The notes under the pieces were generated by a model that saw only the letters and a list, made by a program, of their open reading frames with translations, had not been told where the DNA came from and ran no database searches. From contig JAKNDB010000107.1 of the NCBI GenBank assembly GCA_024305405.1, forward strand, positions 2,232,001 to 2,296,000: a DNA stretch of 64,000 nt. Direction: 5' to 3'. This DNA comes from Dirofilaria immitis. Its lineage: Eukaryota; Nematoda; Chromadorea; Rhabditida; Onchocercidae. A program made the position numbers and the translations under genes. Positions 1 through 14,877 of this stretch are shown piece by piece. Each line of letters starts with the position of its first letter. The first letter of the stretch is position 1.

Positions 1-1403
1 TTTCATAAATAAACAGATAGATGAATGAATGAATGGATATGGACAGATGTCCCCATGCATTTATTACTGAATTTATTATTGAACATAGTGTAACTCTCGA
101 AGATGAATAGGACGAAGAAGTTATTATTAAGATGAATCGAAAGTCTAGACATGATGTATTCTTCATCTTAGCTCTGTCCCTTTTTCCTTTCTTCCCATCT
201 TCCTTCTGATAATTTTGCCTTTTTCCATCTCAAATGTAACAATCAGAAATAAGCAAATAAATATGGGACAAAATTTCTCGAACTATGTATATTCAAATTA
301 GCATTCATATATCAATATGAATCATACTATGATTATATCTTGTCGTTCATTTCAGACAGAATTTTAACAAAAAAAAAAAAAATTATGAATGAGTGTTTTC
401 TCTATGATACGGTAAGAAGACATTTTATTCAATTTTTTCTTCTCTTTTTTTTGTTTAAAAACTTTGTTGGCTAACAATTACTGATATTTTTATTATTTTG
501 CATATTTATTTATTATTTATGCTTAGATTTAAAATTAGTAAATTGTTTAAAGAGAGAAGGCAATAAACGATAAACTATTTAGTATAAATATTGATTGATC
601 AAAAGGATTGATTTAATCATTCTTGGTGATAATTTTTAATCTTTCAATAAAAATAACTGATAACATATGGATAAAAGAAGATTAAGATAGGGGAAAAAAA
701 TGATGTTCAATGAGATTGATAAAGAATGATTAAAAAAATATTTAACTATTTTTTAATATTTCATCTTTTCGAATATTCGAAATTTAACTTGACATATTGT
801 ATTTGATCAGTAAAGATTATTTGTCATTAGATGATAAATATGATAATAATCGTTAATCTCTTACTAATATAAGATTCTCGTTTTATTCAAATTTTTTTCT
901 TTTTTGCAAAATGAAAACGAAAATTGATACATTTTTAATATCATCAAATATTTCTAACTGATTAATTTATATCAGCTTATTTGCAATTTATTGTCATTAA
1001 ACAAATCACTTTATTGCTATAGCATTAAGAATCAATGAATTGAAAAATTGAAAAACTTTTTCAAACAAAATTTTAACAATTAAATATTTCATATATATAA
1101 AAATTTAAAAAAAAAAAAAAGAAGAAAGAAAGGGAAAGAGAAACAAAGAGAGAGAGAGAGAGAGATTTATGAAGGAAAAAAATAAAAGAAAAAATGTAAT
1201 GGATGATTGGATGTCATCGTTATTTGTCATTGACAATACTTTCAACTTCAATGAACAGTAAAATAAACGGATGATAGGAAGGAATCAACTGATAGTAGTA
1301 AAAATTTCTCATCGAACAACGATAGACTAATCATTGGTTAAATTTGAATTCTTCCTAATATCGTACTAATCACAAATGTAAATGTAACAAAAAGCTTATC
1401 GCC

Positions 1404-1503
1404 TTACTTAATATCATAAAACTTTTTTCGTCGCAATGTTTTCGCATTTTTGATTACTTAATATCATAAAACTTTTATCGTCGCAATGCTTTCGCATTTT
1501 TGA
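1404..1503. repeat. 50-bp tandem duplication
   Basis: Two adjacent copies (1404-1453, 1454-1503) of 'ttacttaatatcataaaact...' differing at two bases. Confidence 0.95.
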
Positions 1504-2344
1504 TATGTTTTTGTAGTTGTATTGCATGAAATTTTTGATTTAATAAACTCTGAAAAAAAAGGGAAAGAATTTATTTCAGGAAAGCATTATATATGCTACT
1601 AATATATTATTTGCTTCCTATAAATAATTGCTAGAATTATGAATATCGAGAATCGAGAATTGTTATGTAAATGAAAAAAAAATGAATGAATGAATAGTAT
1701 AATTGTAAGATAAGTGTTTTAATTCACAATTTCAAATTCAAAATTAAAAAGTAATCTAAGTTTTAATAAATTTCATATACATATAAATACTAATATTAAA
1801 TAACCATGAAAAGTTCAATGAAAAAAAATTGCAGTATAATGAGTATTTTATGATAAATTAATACTAACTTTTAATTTGCTAATGTTATAATGATACTAAC
1901 TAATACTAACTTACTTTTTTTTTACCTTTTATCTCGAGAAATTTTCTTGACTTTAGTTGACTAACAATTCTATTATCATTTATGGCATCGTATACTTCAT
2001 TTTAAGCATCAAAAATTAGAAGAAATTTTGAAAACAAAAAAAAAAGGAAAAATGTCAATCAAAATGTGAATTGAACAGTTTGCTCGATATTTGAATGATG
2101 CTCTGTTAAAGTGAAGCGGGAGACGAGATGGCGGGGAATTCTTGATGATTGCGATGCTCGTATGACATTTTCTTTTCTAAGAATTGAAATTGCTATTAAA
2201 ATGAGATTCTACGTCGTCCGTCCCGCTGCATTTTTTGGTTTTCAACCGATAAAAATGATGGACAAATTACACAAATATTGTCATTTAATGTAGTCGAAAC
2301 ATAAGAAATGAATAGATGGATAGATGGATATAGATAGATGGATG

Positions 2345-2531
2345 AATGGATGGATGGATGGATGGATGGATGGATGGATGGATGGATGGATGGATGGATG
2401 GATGGATGGATGGATGGATGGATGGATGGATGGATGGATGGATGGATGGATGGATGGATGGATGGATGGATGGATGGATGGATGGATGGATGGATGGATG
2501 GATGGATGGATGGATGGATGGATGGATGGAT
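2345..2531. repeat. (GGAT)n tetranucleotide microsatellite
   Basis: About 46 uninterrupted ATGG/GGAT units. Because 4 is not a multiple of 3, all frames on both strands stay open and give poly-(WMDG) or poly-(HPSI) pseudo-proteins, which are not genes. Confidence 0.99.
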
Positions 2532-2949
2532 AGATGGGACAGGGACAGGCGACAGCTTTAGTATAGGATAGGTGAGAAGTAGTATAGGCCACGCACGGAA
2601 TACGATCACTAATTATTCTCGGTCATAATGACACCTTGACATTGTTCTATTCTCGTGCATATGACAACGGGTAAAAGAAGTGTAGATAGAGTCGAATAGA
2701 ATAGACGAGATACTCTCGAATAGAGTTTTGAAATGTTGAACTTTGGCACTTGACATTTGCGAAAGAGGACAGGGAGAAAAAGTGTGATGTATAGTCTTAA
2801 GTTAACGAAATGAACCAATCATTATAATGAAATGGATGGGCAGATTTAAGCATTGCAACAATTCTATCATACATATCAATTATAGATAGTATAGTTAAAG
2901 GATTAAGGATAAGAGAAGAGGGCAGAGAGGTCATTTGAAAATGATGACG

Positions 2950-2987
2950 TTTTTTAAAGCCAATAACCTATTATTGGCTTTAAAAAA
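2950..2987. repeat. 17-bp perfect hairpin
   Basis: Arms 2950-2966 and 2971-2987 around AAAGCCAATAA / TTATTGGCTTT, loop CCTA. No neighbouring gene. Confidence 0.85.
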
Positions 2988-5715
2988 AAAAATTTATCCA
3001 TTTATAGTCTCGAGATCAATTAATATCGTTATGTAAATGTATTTAAGATTTATCGATTAATTCAATCAATTAAATTGCATATTAAAGTTGTATTAGCATA
3101 CTGAAATCTAAAAAAATTTTAATTCATACCTACAATTTCAATGAAAAATATTTTTATTTATCCATCATTAAGTATTACATGAATTAATTAGTTAATTAAT
3201 TAATTAATTTTACCTATGCTATGTTCATTTGATGTTACAGTATTATCTCTTACCCATTCATATATTATAACTTTTGAATTTATATTTGTTTCAATTTTGA
3301 CATTCTTATAATGCGTCTTCAATAAAAACGTCGTATTCCTGAAATCAAAGTTTTATACGTATAGCAAATTCATTCATTATACGTGCAAATATCGTAAATC
3401 GCATACGTACGTATAGATTTAAACGTAAAATTTTACAACTTCTGATATCATATTAAAGACAATTTACTTGCTGTTAAAAATGCAACTTAAATATGCTTAT
3501 ATTTTCTAAAAAATATAAAATATCAAGTTTTATAGTAAATAAATCAATGATACAAATTATATGAATGATTATATCGATTCGAGAAAATAAATAAAATATT
3601 AAATGATCAAATGAATTTATAAGTAATAAAGTTGGAAAAAAAATATTAAAAATTAAATTTGCAAATGTATAATATTCAACGATGAAATATTGCCATATAA
3701 ACATAGAATAGAAATATTATAATATTTATAATGATAGTAATGATGGTAATATTACTGAATTAATTATGAAAATATGCAAATAATTTTACGAATCATGATT
3801 ATTATAATTTGAAAAAAAAAAAAAAAAGATAATCTCTTTTATTGGCTGATTAAATATATTTCAAATCATCAATATAATCTATCGATTCATCTATTTATCA
3901 ATTTTGAGGACAAATAATTGCTTTGGCTTTATCTTCCTTTTTCGATTAATTGCCAAACGAAATTTTATATTATCAAAATAATCTCGAAATATATCATTAA
4001 ATTCTCGAGAAACAAAAACTATTACATAAATTTTTAGGATTTTTATAAGAAAAAGAGCAAAAAAATATTAATGACTTTTTTTTCTTAAAATTTACATAGA
4101 TATATACATATGAAAGTAATGTTTTCTTCTTACATTCCTTTCTAGCAACTGTTGTAAATATTATTTTATTTTATTTTTTTTTTTGTAACAAAAAAGGTAA
4201 ATAAATAAATAAAAACAATAAAAGTGACGTACGAAAGAATTTTCTTTTAAACCACAACATCAACATTTTGACAATGATATTTACGATTGTATCAATCTGA
4301 AGAATAGAATAATTGATAATGTTTTAAAACTAAATAAAATATTAGTTTGGTTTTAAAACTTATACAGCATAATTTTGTTCAACGAATGATAAATTAGCTA
4401 TATTTGTAGCTAGGTGCTTTAATATTAGATAAACAATTGCTATTGCTGATAATTTTGATAATAAATATAATACTTATTGTTGAATTTCATTACTATAACA
4501 TTACGATTATCAAATGATCTCGAATTTTTCAAGAAAAACCGTTTGTAAGGTCAATGATTTCTATATTATATATTATCGCTAATCATAACTTCCTTTTTAT
4601 CTTGTTAATAATCGTTAGAAATAATTGATTAAATATTATGAAAGTTTGAAGTTATTAAAAATTATGCATAATATATAAATATCTTCCTTTAATTAAACAA
4701 TAATTGTGATAGGCAATAAATTAATTAATTTATATTCCAAGCAAAAATATGGCCAAACTAATTAATATGGGCCAAAAATCTTTTGGCCAAAAAAACGGAA
4801 GGAAATTAAATAAATTTAAATAATTATCAGTATTAGCGCAATTATTTTTCTTAATTTTATTAAATTTGCTGAGAAAAACATTTTCAATGTTTTTTAAAAA
4901 TTTAAATTTACAATTATAAAATTCTATTTGTATCAATCATATCATAAAATAATGGCATATCATTACGAAACAAATATGTTCGAAACTTTTTAATCATACC
5001 GATCAGAATTGATAACAATCAAAAGTTTACATCAACATAGGATAACAGCAAAATGTAATAAGTTGAAATAATTTAATGATTAGCATTTTAAAATTATCAA
5101 AATTGTTAAAACTTTATCAAATACATATATAATATTTTGCTGTACAAATTCTTCGCATCGCATTTTTTCTTTTTAAATTTAATTTCCAATTCGAATTTAT
5201 TTTAAAGTATTATAATATAAATAATTAAATATGCGATTATTATTGTTATTATTATAAAAATTTCAATTTTAAATTGGAAAAAAAAATGAATCAATGCTAA
5301 TTTGCAAAATTTATGATTACATATATATGTATATGTATATATATTACCATTCTCGAGAAAAATGAAAGAATATAAAAAGACAATAAAAAGAAAAAAAGTA
5401 ATTTCGATGCATTTAAGAAAGAATGAAAAAAAAAAAAAGAATAATAAAATTGGTTATTCTTATCAATAATGATAACCGGTTTTTTTTTTTATTACTTTAC
5501 AGATTGATAATAAAATTTATAAGTTATAATTTAATAGCAATTCATTTCATTTAAATGTATTTTCAAAAAATAAAAACTTTTACAAAATTTCATTCTTTAA
5601 TATAAATCAATTAAAATGAAGAAAAAAAATTATCAAATTAACTTTATTGTCAAAAAAGATAATAAAAAAAAAAAAGGAAAGAAAATTCTATGACAAATAA
5701 ATTATTCATTCATTA

Positions 5716-5841
5716 AAGGAAGACGAAGAAGAAGACGAAGAAGAAGAAGACGAAGAAGAAGATGAAGAAGTAGAAGACGAAGAAGACGAAGAAGAAGAAG
5801 ACGAAGAAGAAGACGAAGAAGAAGATGAAGAAGAAGACGAA
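5716..5841. repeat. GAA/GAC trinucleotide array
   Basis: Imperfect (gaagaagac)n purine-rich tract; purine-only strand asymmetry across about 125 bp. Confidence 0.95.
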
Positions 5842-6330
5842 GGAAAAAACGATGAAAAATGCTTGCAAATAAAATTTAAATTAAAAAAAAAAAAAAAAAA
5901 AACGATATTAGAATTAAAAGATTTATAATTTCTAAATTAGAAAAAAAAAAAAAAAAAGATAATATCATATCATACAATTATTTCATACGTCCTTGAAGGT
6001 AAGTTTATTTCTGATTTAAAAAAAAAAATGAAAAAAAAGTGTCAGATAAAAGACTCTCTTCTTGTTCACTTTTTTTTGCTTTTTTTTAAGATAACATTCA
6101 GAGAGAGAGAGAGAGAGAAAAAAAATTGGAAAAAGAAAATTTTACAAATTATGCAAATTAATTTTATATAATATTAGTATACATATATATATGTATATAA
6201 TTATTTGTAAATAATTATCATTTCTCATCATCATGTCATATCTTTATATGAAACATAATACATGATAAGGAGATGATAATGGTTGATAACTTTTGTAAAC
6301 ATACGTTTAAATTAAGAAAACGTTATTACT

Positions 6331-6407
6331 ACTGTTGTTGTTGTTGTTGTTGTTGTTGTTGTCATTGTTGTTGTTAGTTGTTGTTGATCATTTATTTCTT
6401 TACGATA

Positions 6408-6453
<46 letters not shown>

Positions 6454-6475
6454 CGATGATGATGATGATGATGAT
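6331..6475. repeat. (GTT)n and (ATG)n trinucleotide arrays
   Basis: A TTG/GTT tract at 6333-6384 and an ATG/GAT tract at 6408-6475 separated by about 20 bp. They create poly-Leu, poly-Asp and poly-His shadow frames. Confidence 0.95.
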
Positions 6476-6856
6476 TTGATAATGATAATGAGGCCAAGGT
6501 TATTTGATATAATAAATTAGTTGTGGAAAAGAAATGTACCGTAACGTAAATTATATGTAGCAATGATCGGATGAGCAAACAAATAAACAAATAAAAATGA
6601 TTGAAAATATTGAAAGAGAGAGAGAGAGAGAGAAAAAAAAAGGAAAAAAATGAGAGGGAAGTTGTATACAAGGACAATTTCAAATGTATCATCCATAACT
6701 GAACAATAACTTTCATCATTCATATAACATAGAAATAAATAAATATATTTGATGGTGAAGAGAATTGAAGAGAGAAATGATGAAATTTATGAAAGGATTT
6801 TATCGGAGATCGTCGAACAGATCGATCGATGAATCGTTTTTTTTTTTTCCGCCTTT

Positions 6857-6859
6857 TTT

Positions 6860-6907
<48 letters not shown>
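6857..6907. repeat. (CT)n microsatellite
   Basis: About 25 CT units with one interruption. Confidence 0.95.
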
Positions 6908-6908
<1 letters not shown>

Positions 6909-8535
6909 AACGAATTAGTTTTTTAAAAGAAAAAAAAAAAACTTTGATTATTCATAAAAATTACGCATAAAATATGGAAATGAAATGAAGTTATTATTAT
7001 CGAACATTTATTAATATTAGCAAAGTTTACATTTAATATTTATTTAAATTTAATTTTATGATTTATGCATATTTGCATATATGAAATAAGAAAATTTAAT
7101 TATATACAAAGGTAATTTTATATAAATGTATGATTAAATAGAGCCAAAGTTATTTTAGCAAACTTAGCAATTATTTGCTCAATTTTATAATTATTACAGT
7201 ACAGAATGATACTTTGAAACTGTTGCAAATTTGTCATAAGCCAACAAATTCCGCTTATATGCTATTAAATTAGGCCATAAAATATGAATGGAATTTTTAA
7301 TTAGATATTTTGCTCTTGAGCCTAGTATATCAAGCTAATAATTATCATATTATTTGCTAATTATCAGAAGCTCGAGATTTCTCAATTGATCTAATTGCTT
7401 ACTTCTTTTTTTTCTTTTTCTATTTTATTTTTAATTTAATTCATTTTGCAAAGCAATATGAATACGTTTATTTAATTCAAATTTCCAACAAATAGATATC
7501 CTAATTTTTGAACCTAAAATTCGTTTATTTGATTAGTTTGATGAAATGGGTATTGAATCAATTATTCAATAGAAAGATAGTTAATTAGATGAAGGAAAAT
7601 GCAAAGATGGAAGGTCGAATTGACGGCCAGCCACAAAACCACGACAACGATAAGAGAGGCATATTGTATCATTATAGTAAGAGTAACATGTATCCGAAGA
7701 GATGACAATAAATCTATCTCTTCGTCTTTTCGGGCCAACAATTTAATCTTCAAAGGAAAATGAAACGAATGGTAGGATAGGCATATGTTTGTGAAAATGA
7801 ATGGCAAAAAAGTGACAGCTTTTAATTGTGCCGACAAAAGTTTCGGGTTAAAGCTTATAGCTTATCGGTTGAAGATTTTAAATTTTATTCCTATCAGACA
7901 AAACGATTTCTATACGATTGAGTAATAATGTCTATTGCTATTACTTATTATAGATTAATCATCTTGCCAATATTGGATATTATCATTATCAATTTCAGAT
8001 ATCAACAGAATGATCTGTAAAAAAAAAAATGAAATGACAATTATGATAAAGTATAGATTGATTGAATGATATGAGTAAAATATGAATTTGTTGAAAGGAA
8101 GAAAATATAAATGGCACAGTTTGATATTACTAATTACTAATCTATTTTATGTATAATTAACAAATGCTTATAGCATGAAATGTAATATCAATTAACATCT
8201 ATCTTTCCTCTATCTTTATCATTAATATTAAAATATTATTAACAATTTGGAACAATTGGGATAATAATTATCAAAGCTAAAGAAAGCTAAAGCTAAACCT
8301 AATTACTTGGCAAAATTGATTGCTAAAACGGATAATTTTATTGCATGCTACGCTAATTATCAATTATTTCCTTCCTTATATATATATATATATTATTATT
8401 ATTATTATTTATTATATTATGCAGAATTTATCCGATCTTATGGATTTAATCCATCCCTTTTAGAGCTATTATTATCATTATTGACCCTTATTGGAAACAT
8501 TAGTAATGATGACTCATGACCTTTTTAAACAAGGT

Positions 8536-8695
8536 CATCATCATCAACATCATCATCATCATTCATTTATCATGCTATTTCATTTTAATCCTATCACCAG
8601 CTGGTTAAACTGTCATTGGTTCAAATCAATTGTCAAATTGTCGTCCGTTAGTTAATCATCATTATCATCATTATCATCATCATCATCATCATACA
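8536..8695. repeat. (ATC)n microsatellites, two blocks
   Basis: ATC-rich tracts at 8536-8563 and 8657-8693. Confidence 0.85.
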
Positions 8696-9067
8696 TTTAT
8701 TTCATCATGCTTCATCATTTTTTCGTTCATCAATTCTTCTTCCTTCAATTGATTTCTTTTGCAATAAAAATTTAAATATCAAATAATCATATCAATACAT
8801 TTCTACATACATTTATATCAGTAAAGATAAGAGATGGAAGTAAAAAGAATGTGTAATGAATGAAAGAAGATTCAACTATCCTTCCATCTATCCATCTTTC
8901 CATCTATCTTATCTATCTATCCGTACAAATAACAACAATCGATAGGCCGGAAGAAGTAAATATTATGCACGAAATTACGGTATTATTTTCCTACAAAGCT
9001 CTTTTTCGAATATAAAATGATAAGGCAATGATTATTGTGATTGGTAAGCTCTAAACATCTTCCTTCT

Positions 9068-9172
9068 AACTATCCATCCATCCTTCCATTCTTCCATCCT
9101 TCCATCCATCCATCTATCCTTCCATCCATCCATCCATCCATCCATCCATCCATCCATCTATTCATCCATCCA
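9068..9172. repeat. (CCAT)n microsatellite
   Basis: Imperfect CCAT/CCTT tetranucleotides, the complementary motif of the array at 2.4 kb. Confidence 0.95.
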
Positions 9173-9661
9173 TATGTTTTGGAAAACTTTTTAGTAAAAG
9201 GAAAAAAAAATATTATTTTATGCAAGAATGTACGACAATTTCGGTTCATTGAATTTCCAAATTTAGCACACAAATTTTTGCTTTTTTTTGTTGTCCATCG
9301 AAAAATGATAGAAAATATTTGCATAAAAAAAAATTAAAATTTTGGAATAAAACTTAAAGAAATGACTTGCATTCATTTATTATGCAAAACAATCGATCGG
9401 AATATGATAAATATTAGAATTATTTTGATTAAATAATTGATTAAATAATCGATTAAATATGATAAATATTAGTATTATTTTAATTAAATAATAAAATAAT
9501 CGATCGGAATATGATAAAAATATCAAATCTTTTATCATTACAATTCAAATTATTAAATAAGATTTAAAATTTTTATTTAAATTCATTACTTTACTAGAAT
9601 TATCGTAATAGTTTTAGACATTTAAGATTTTTTATTATTTGAAAATATGATTATTTATAAA

Positions 9662-9702
9662 AATAAATTGAACAATATTTCAATAATATTGTTCAATTTA
9701 TT
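9662..9702. repeat. 18-bp perfect hairpin
   Basis: AATAAATTGAACAATATT (9662-9679) pairs perfectly with 9685-9702; loop TCAAT. Too short for a typical microRNA precursor. Confidence 0.85.
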
Positions 9703-10023
9703 GCAACTTTATTTATCTTATTCTAATTATGGCAATTTTATGATTCCTTGATTAAGGCAATATTACTAATGGATTATTAAATATTGAAAATTGAAAAATA
9801 TAATTAACTCAATTTCTCCTTGAAAATATTGATTGATTTCTTATCAAGGTTATTATTTCGATACTTCGTAATTTCATTTTCCAATGTCCGATATGACAAA
9901 AGGTATAAAGTATAATAGCAAATGATGTCCTTGAGCAATCAAACATTATCGTCGTATATGTAGAAGAATACTTCAGCTTTTACTCGATCCAGGTCATGCA
10001 TGCATTTTATAAGTGTTTGACAA

Positions 10024-10025
10024 TA

Positions 10026-10068
<43 letters not shown>
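10024..10068. repeat. (AT)n microsatellite
   Basis: About 22 TA units, then the palindrome ATCATGATCATGAT. Confidence 0.95.
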
Positions 10069-10070
<2 letters not shown>

Positions 10071-10514
10071 TGATCATGATATCTATTCTTTAAGATATTT
10101 CTCATAAGTATCTGTATGATTCAACGAATGATAATTCTCGAAATAGATAGATAAGAACGAATATATGCTTCATTTCATATTTTTTATACTATGAATATAT
10201 ATCTTTGTTAAATAAAAGGAAAACATTCATTTGTCAACAAAAAAGAAAACGACAAAAACTTTGCAAAAATGAATATGTTAGCATAGAAACGAATACAATG
10301 AAAATATATTTAAAAATAAAAATGACAAAAAATTTCAAATAAATCAAATTGTCTAAAAAAAAAAAAATAAATAATTCATTCATTCATTCCTTTTTTTTCT
10401 TTCACTCACAAAAAAAACGAAAAATCTTTTTATTTATTTTATCCATAAAAATTGAAATTTTCAAAAGGCCTAAAATTTTATTATATAAATTTGGAACTTA
10501 AATTTATTACTATT

Positions 10515-10968
10515 ATTTTTATTTATTTTTATTCCTATATTTTTCAATTCTATGTCTTTTTATTCCTGTATTTTTCAATCCTATGTCTTTTTTATTTCTA
10601 TATTTTTCAATTCTATGTCTTTTTATTCCTGTATTTTTCAATCCTATGTCTTTTTTATTTCTATATTTTTCAATTCTATGTCTTTTTATTCCTGTATTTT
10701 TCAATCCTATGTCTTTTTTATTTCTATATTTTTCAATTCTATGTCTTTTTATTCCTGTATTTTTCAATCATATGTCTTTTTTATTTCTATATTTTTCAAT
10801 CCTATGTTTTTTTTATTCCTATATTTTTCAATCCTATGTCTTTTTTATTCCTATATTTTTCAATCCTATGTCTTTTTTATTCCTATATTTTTCAATCCTA
10901 TGTCTTTTTATTCCTATATTTTCAATCCTATGTCTTTTTATTCCTCTATTTTTCAATCCTATGTCTAG
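10515..10968. repeat. Minisatellite, ~31-bp units in a two-unit higher-order pattern
   Basis: Units of 'tattcctgtatttttcaatcctatgtctttt' alternate with 'tatttctatatttttcaattctatgtcttt', so the early part repeats every ~61 bp; later units become uniform. About 14-15 units. The 184- and 82-codon frames seen here are by-products of the repeat. Confidence 0.9.
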
Positions 10969-13639
10969 TTGATTTCAGCAATACAAAAAAAAAAAATTCT
11001 CGATAAACATTCTTTAATAACTTTTCAGAAATTATGCATATTAATTCGTTTTCAATTATCTAATATACAATTATCATATAATTTAATAATATGAATTATT
11101 CTAAATATATATCAATTATATTATGTTTACATTCCCACATATTTTTAATTATCAAACAATTACAACTTTTATTTAGCAAGGTGAGTCTGATCAATGAGTC
11201 TGATTGATAGAGCATAATTGTAAGATTCCGAGAAGTAATTATCATAATTCGTACAAAAGAAGTAAATTCGTCGACTTTCTCTTCCGTTGATGACCTTGAT
11301 TAATTATTGTTATACTTTATAATATATTCTATTGCTGTATCTTGACCTCTTATTGTTATCTAAATGACCCTAATTACCGATTTCTATTATTAGAACATAC
11401 TGATACACATTTCTTGGAAAATTCTTTGCTTCATTTCGTTATGTATTGTCAATGGTTATAATTAGTATCTGAAGTTTCAGGTAATCATCAAATTGTTCAA
11501 TTTACCGACTACAAAGTAGTTAAGATGATGATTGAGAATGGAAAGGAAATGAAAGAGAATGAAAGAGAGAGTAGGTTAGGTTAAGAAGATTTAAATACGG
11601 TGTTGAAAGGTATGAACTTGTCGGAAGATGTTTGTATAGATGATGATTACCCTCTCTCCTGCTGAGTATTGAAGGAGTTAAGAGAGAGAAAAGGTTCACC
11701 AGGGGTATCTGCAAAAAGTTTATTTGTGTAGCATATATGCACAAGCTTCCAGTTTTGGAAATGTCTATTTATTATTGAAGAAATGTAAATATTTCTCTGA
11801 CAAAGTTGAGAGGTCAAATGATCTCATCTTTTTTTATCTGCCATTATACCAAAGGTGAGATGTTTTTTTATTGATCTTGATAAGCCAAGAGATTATTAAC
11901 ATGATCAGATATATATGTAACTAATATATATATAAATAGTATATCATTGCATCAACTTGAAAGATTCATCTGAAGCCATAACTTACAGCCATAATGACTT
12001 CAGAATCATCTTACATTAATTGTTGATAAAATATTTTACAATATGCAAATAAACTTAAATATCAATAAAAAATGAACTTATCATTTTGCCGCAAAAAAAA
12101 TAAAATTGGAAAATCCATTCTAAAGGATAAGATTTATATTTGAAATTTTTATAAAATTGAAAGCAAAAAGAAATTCAATCCAAATTACCTATTTATTCAA
12201 CAACAACATTTATGGAATATTTTCTTAACTGATAACTGATTTACTGATAATACCAATTAACAATATCACAGATACTATTGATACAATGATAATTAAAACT
12301 ATAAGAATGAATTGATTAATACTGAATCATGATCAACTTATAAGAATTATAAAATTTATGCAAATTTTTTAGAAAATGTTGAAATTTTTAGAGAATTTAT
12401 TACTTGTCAAAATTGTCCTCACATGATAATCATATCTAATAAATACTGTATCCTATCAATATCTAATATAAGAATGAAGATAACTCTTAAGATAGACAAT
12501 ACGGAGACGAAAAAAATTAATGATATAGTTATCAACATTTTTGAACAACCATCGTTAAATGTTTCATACTTTTTTTTGAGCTATAAAATTCTGAAATGAC
12601 TTTTTTTCCTGTTCGCTTGGAAAAATATTTCTTATCATCACTAACAATTGATGATAACGTCTTATCATCATTTAAGTGTATGTGCTAAGCATATTGATAA
12701 TGCTTGTTACTGATTTTTGGAAAATCTGAAAATATATTATTATTATTAGATTTGTTGGATTGGCCGGCATATATCTAAAATGATATAACTCTTAATGATA
12801 ATATCGCTATATGAAAGATAAAAGAGATATCTTTGTTCCTGATTTTCTCGATCTTTATAATGGTAATTGAATGAAATGAAATAACAGTCGAGAAATAAAT
12901 TCTTGATTACTTCAGATTCATGAAAAATATTCTGAAAGAGATTTAATCAAACTATCGGGAATTAATCTAATGATAATAAGCTTGTTTATAATATTATAAT
13001 TATCATGATATCGCGATAAAAAATCATAGTATAGTTTACAAATTATCTAATGAATTAAATCCACAAATTGATCTTAATCTGTCATTCTATTATATTTATA
13101 AAAAAAAAAAGAGTTAAAAAAGCAAATATTGACAACTTAGAGAAATGACAGAATGAATATATAATGATGGATTAGTTGGAGATGGTTGTTATTTTGAAAA
13201 ATGAATTATTTTTCAAACAATGAATAAGATATGCTTATCAATTAGATATATGATAATGATAATGATTAAATATGAATGATTAGTAATGCTTTCAATAATG
13301 TATAAAATCGTTGCTATAAATGAAATAATTGTTAAATTTAAATGAAATTAAAAGTATTAATAAAAATAAGAGAAGAAATTTGTCAGTTAGAATTGATCGA
13401 TCTTAAAATTATTTTAATTCCAATGAATGCAAAACAACTATGAATTCTATTGATAATGCCAATGCACGACATAAATTTTTTTTTTCATTTTCAAACCATA
13501 AAGACGCCAAGCGATAAAGCTCGATTATTCTAATCATCCATCAATCGACTCTCCCTTTTGAGAGTCGAGAATAGAAAAAAAAGAGCTGACGCAATTAGCA
13601 AAGCAAATAATTATTTCCATCAGTCATTTCCCTGGACGA

Positions 13640-14212
13640 TGATAAACTAATTGTTCATGTAGACAAATAGTCTATTCTATCCTGGATGATGATAAAATTA
13701 TCCAGGTAAACAAAAAATCTTAATCATTATCTAGATGATAATAAATTGTTCAGGTAGGCAAATAATTTATTCTATCCTAAGCAATGACAAACTTATTCGG
13801 GTAGACAAATAGTCTTTTATTCTTAAATGATAATAAACTATCCAGGTAGACAAATAGTCTTTTATTCTTAAATGATAATAAACTATCCAGGTAGACAAAT
13901 AGTCTTTTATTCTTAAATGATAATAAACTATCCAGGTAGACAAATAGTCTTTTATTCTTAAATGATAATAAACTATCCAGGTAGACAAATAGTCTTTTAT
14001 TCTTAAATGATAATAAACTATCCAGGTAGACAAATAGTCTTTTATTCCTAAATGATAATAAACTATCCAGGTAGACAAATAGTCTTTTATTCTTAAATGA
14101 TAATAAACTATCCAGGTAGATAGTCTTTTATTCTTAAATGATAATAAACTATCCAGGTAGAAATAGTCTTTTATTCTTAAATGATAATAAACTATCCAGG
14201 TAGAACAAATAG
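13640..14212. repeat. Minisatellite with exact 45-bp core unit
   Basis: Core 13800-14212 has nine copies of a 45-bp unit (GTAGACAAATAGTC.. to ..ACTATCCAG); the last three carry small deletions. More diverged copies extend left to about 13640. The period is a multiple of 3, so the minus strand encodes a 15-residue repeat (DYLSTWIVYYHLRIK), probably not translated. Confidence 0.95.
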
Positions 14213-14785
14213 TCTATTCCATTCAGACAAACAAAATAGACTAATAAGAAAAATTTATTTCAAATATTCTTTTTAAAATGAAAATGAACAAATAGCATAA
14301 CAACTGCTATAACAATGCAGTATATATATATATATATATATATAAGACGTGCATGCATGCAGTGATGCGCGGGCATTCAAGGTGCGGATGCAGGTGCGGG
14401 TGTGTCATTTGGTGCTGCTGTCTAGACGATACGTTTTTTCTTTTTTCCGCAACTATTATTAACCAAAATGCGAAATGCAACCTATCTATGTCCCGCAGAG
14501 CTCTAAAAATATTCCAATAATTATTATTTAGTTTATCCGATAATCTCAGCATTCAATATAATTTCATATCATTCATTTCTCGAAAATTCATTATGATGAA
14601 ATTCTCGAAGAAATATTCTCTCTCGATTAAGTTTATTATTGTCAATGAATTATTAAAATTAAGATTTATACGAATATTATTTACTTTTTAAACAAATATT
14701 TTTCCTAAGTCTAAGCAAGAATGGAAATAAAATAAATGAAAATAAAATTTATTTAAAATAATTTAATCTTAGAATTATTCTTTCT

Positions 14786-14877
14786 ATGCATACTCACACA
14801 CACACATACATACACATGCATACAACATACATACACACAACATACATACACATGCATACAACATACATACATACCTG
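14786..14877. repeat. (ACATAC)n / CACA-rich tandem repeat
   Basis: 'acatacatacacatgcatacaac' recurs about four times. Confidence 0.9.

Larger units (their letters stand above)
1..10514. other. Gene-free AT-rich stretch
   Basis: Outside the repeats listed I see no splice-bounded exon or protein-like frame on either strand. Short Met-started frames here are low-complexity (Leu/Ile/Asn/Lys) or lie on microsatellites. Confidence 0.7.

Noticed and set aside
2111..2609. Long frames on both strands over the GGAT array
   Set aside because: Tetranucleotide repeat keeps every frame open; no splice sites or non-repeat protein sequence.
6312..6719. His-rich 135-codon frame
   Set aside because: Created by the ATG/GTT trinucleotide arrays.
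9662..9702. microRNA precursor
   Set aside because: An 18-bp stem with a 5-nt loop is too short, and no flanking stem extension is visible.
10452..11006. 184-codon frame rich in Phe/Tyr/Leu
   Set aside because: Entirely a product of the ~31-bp minisatellite.
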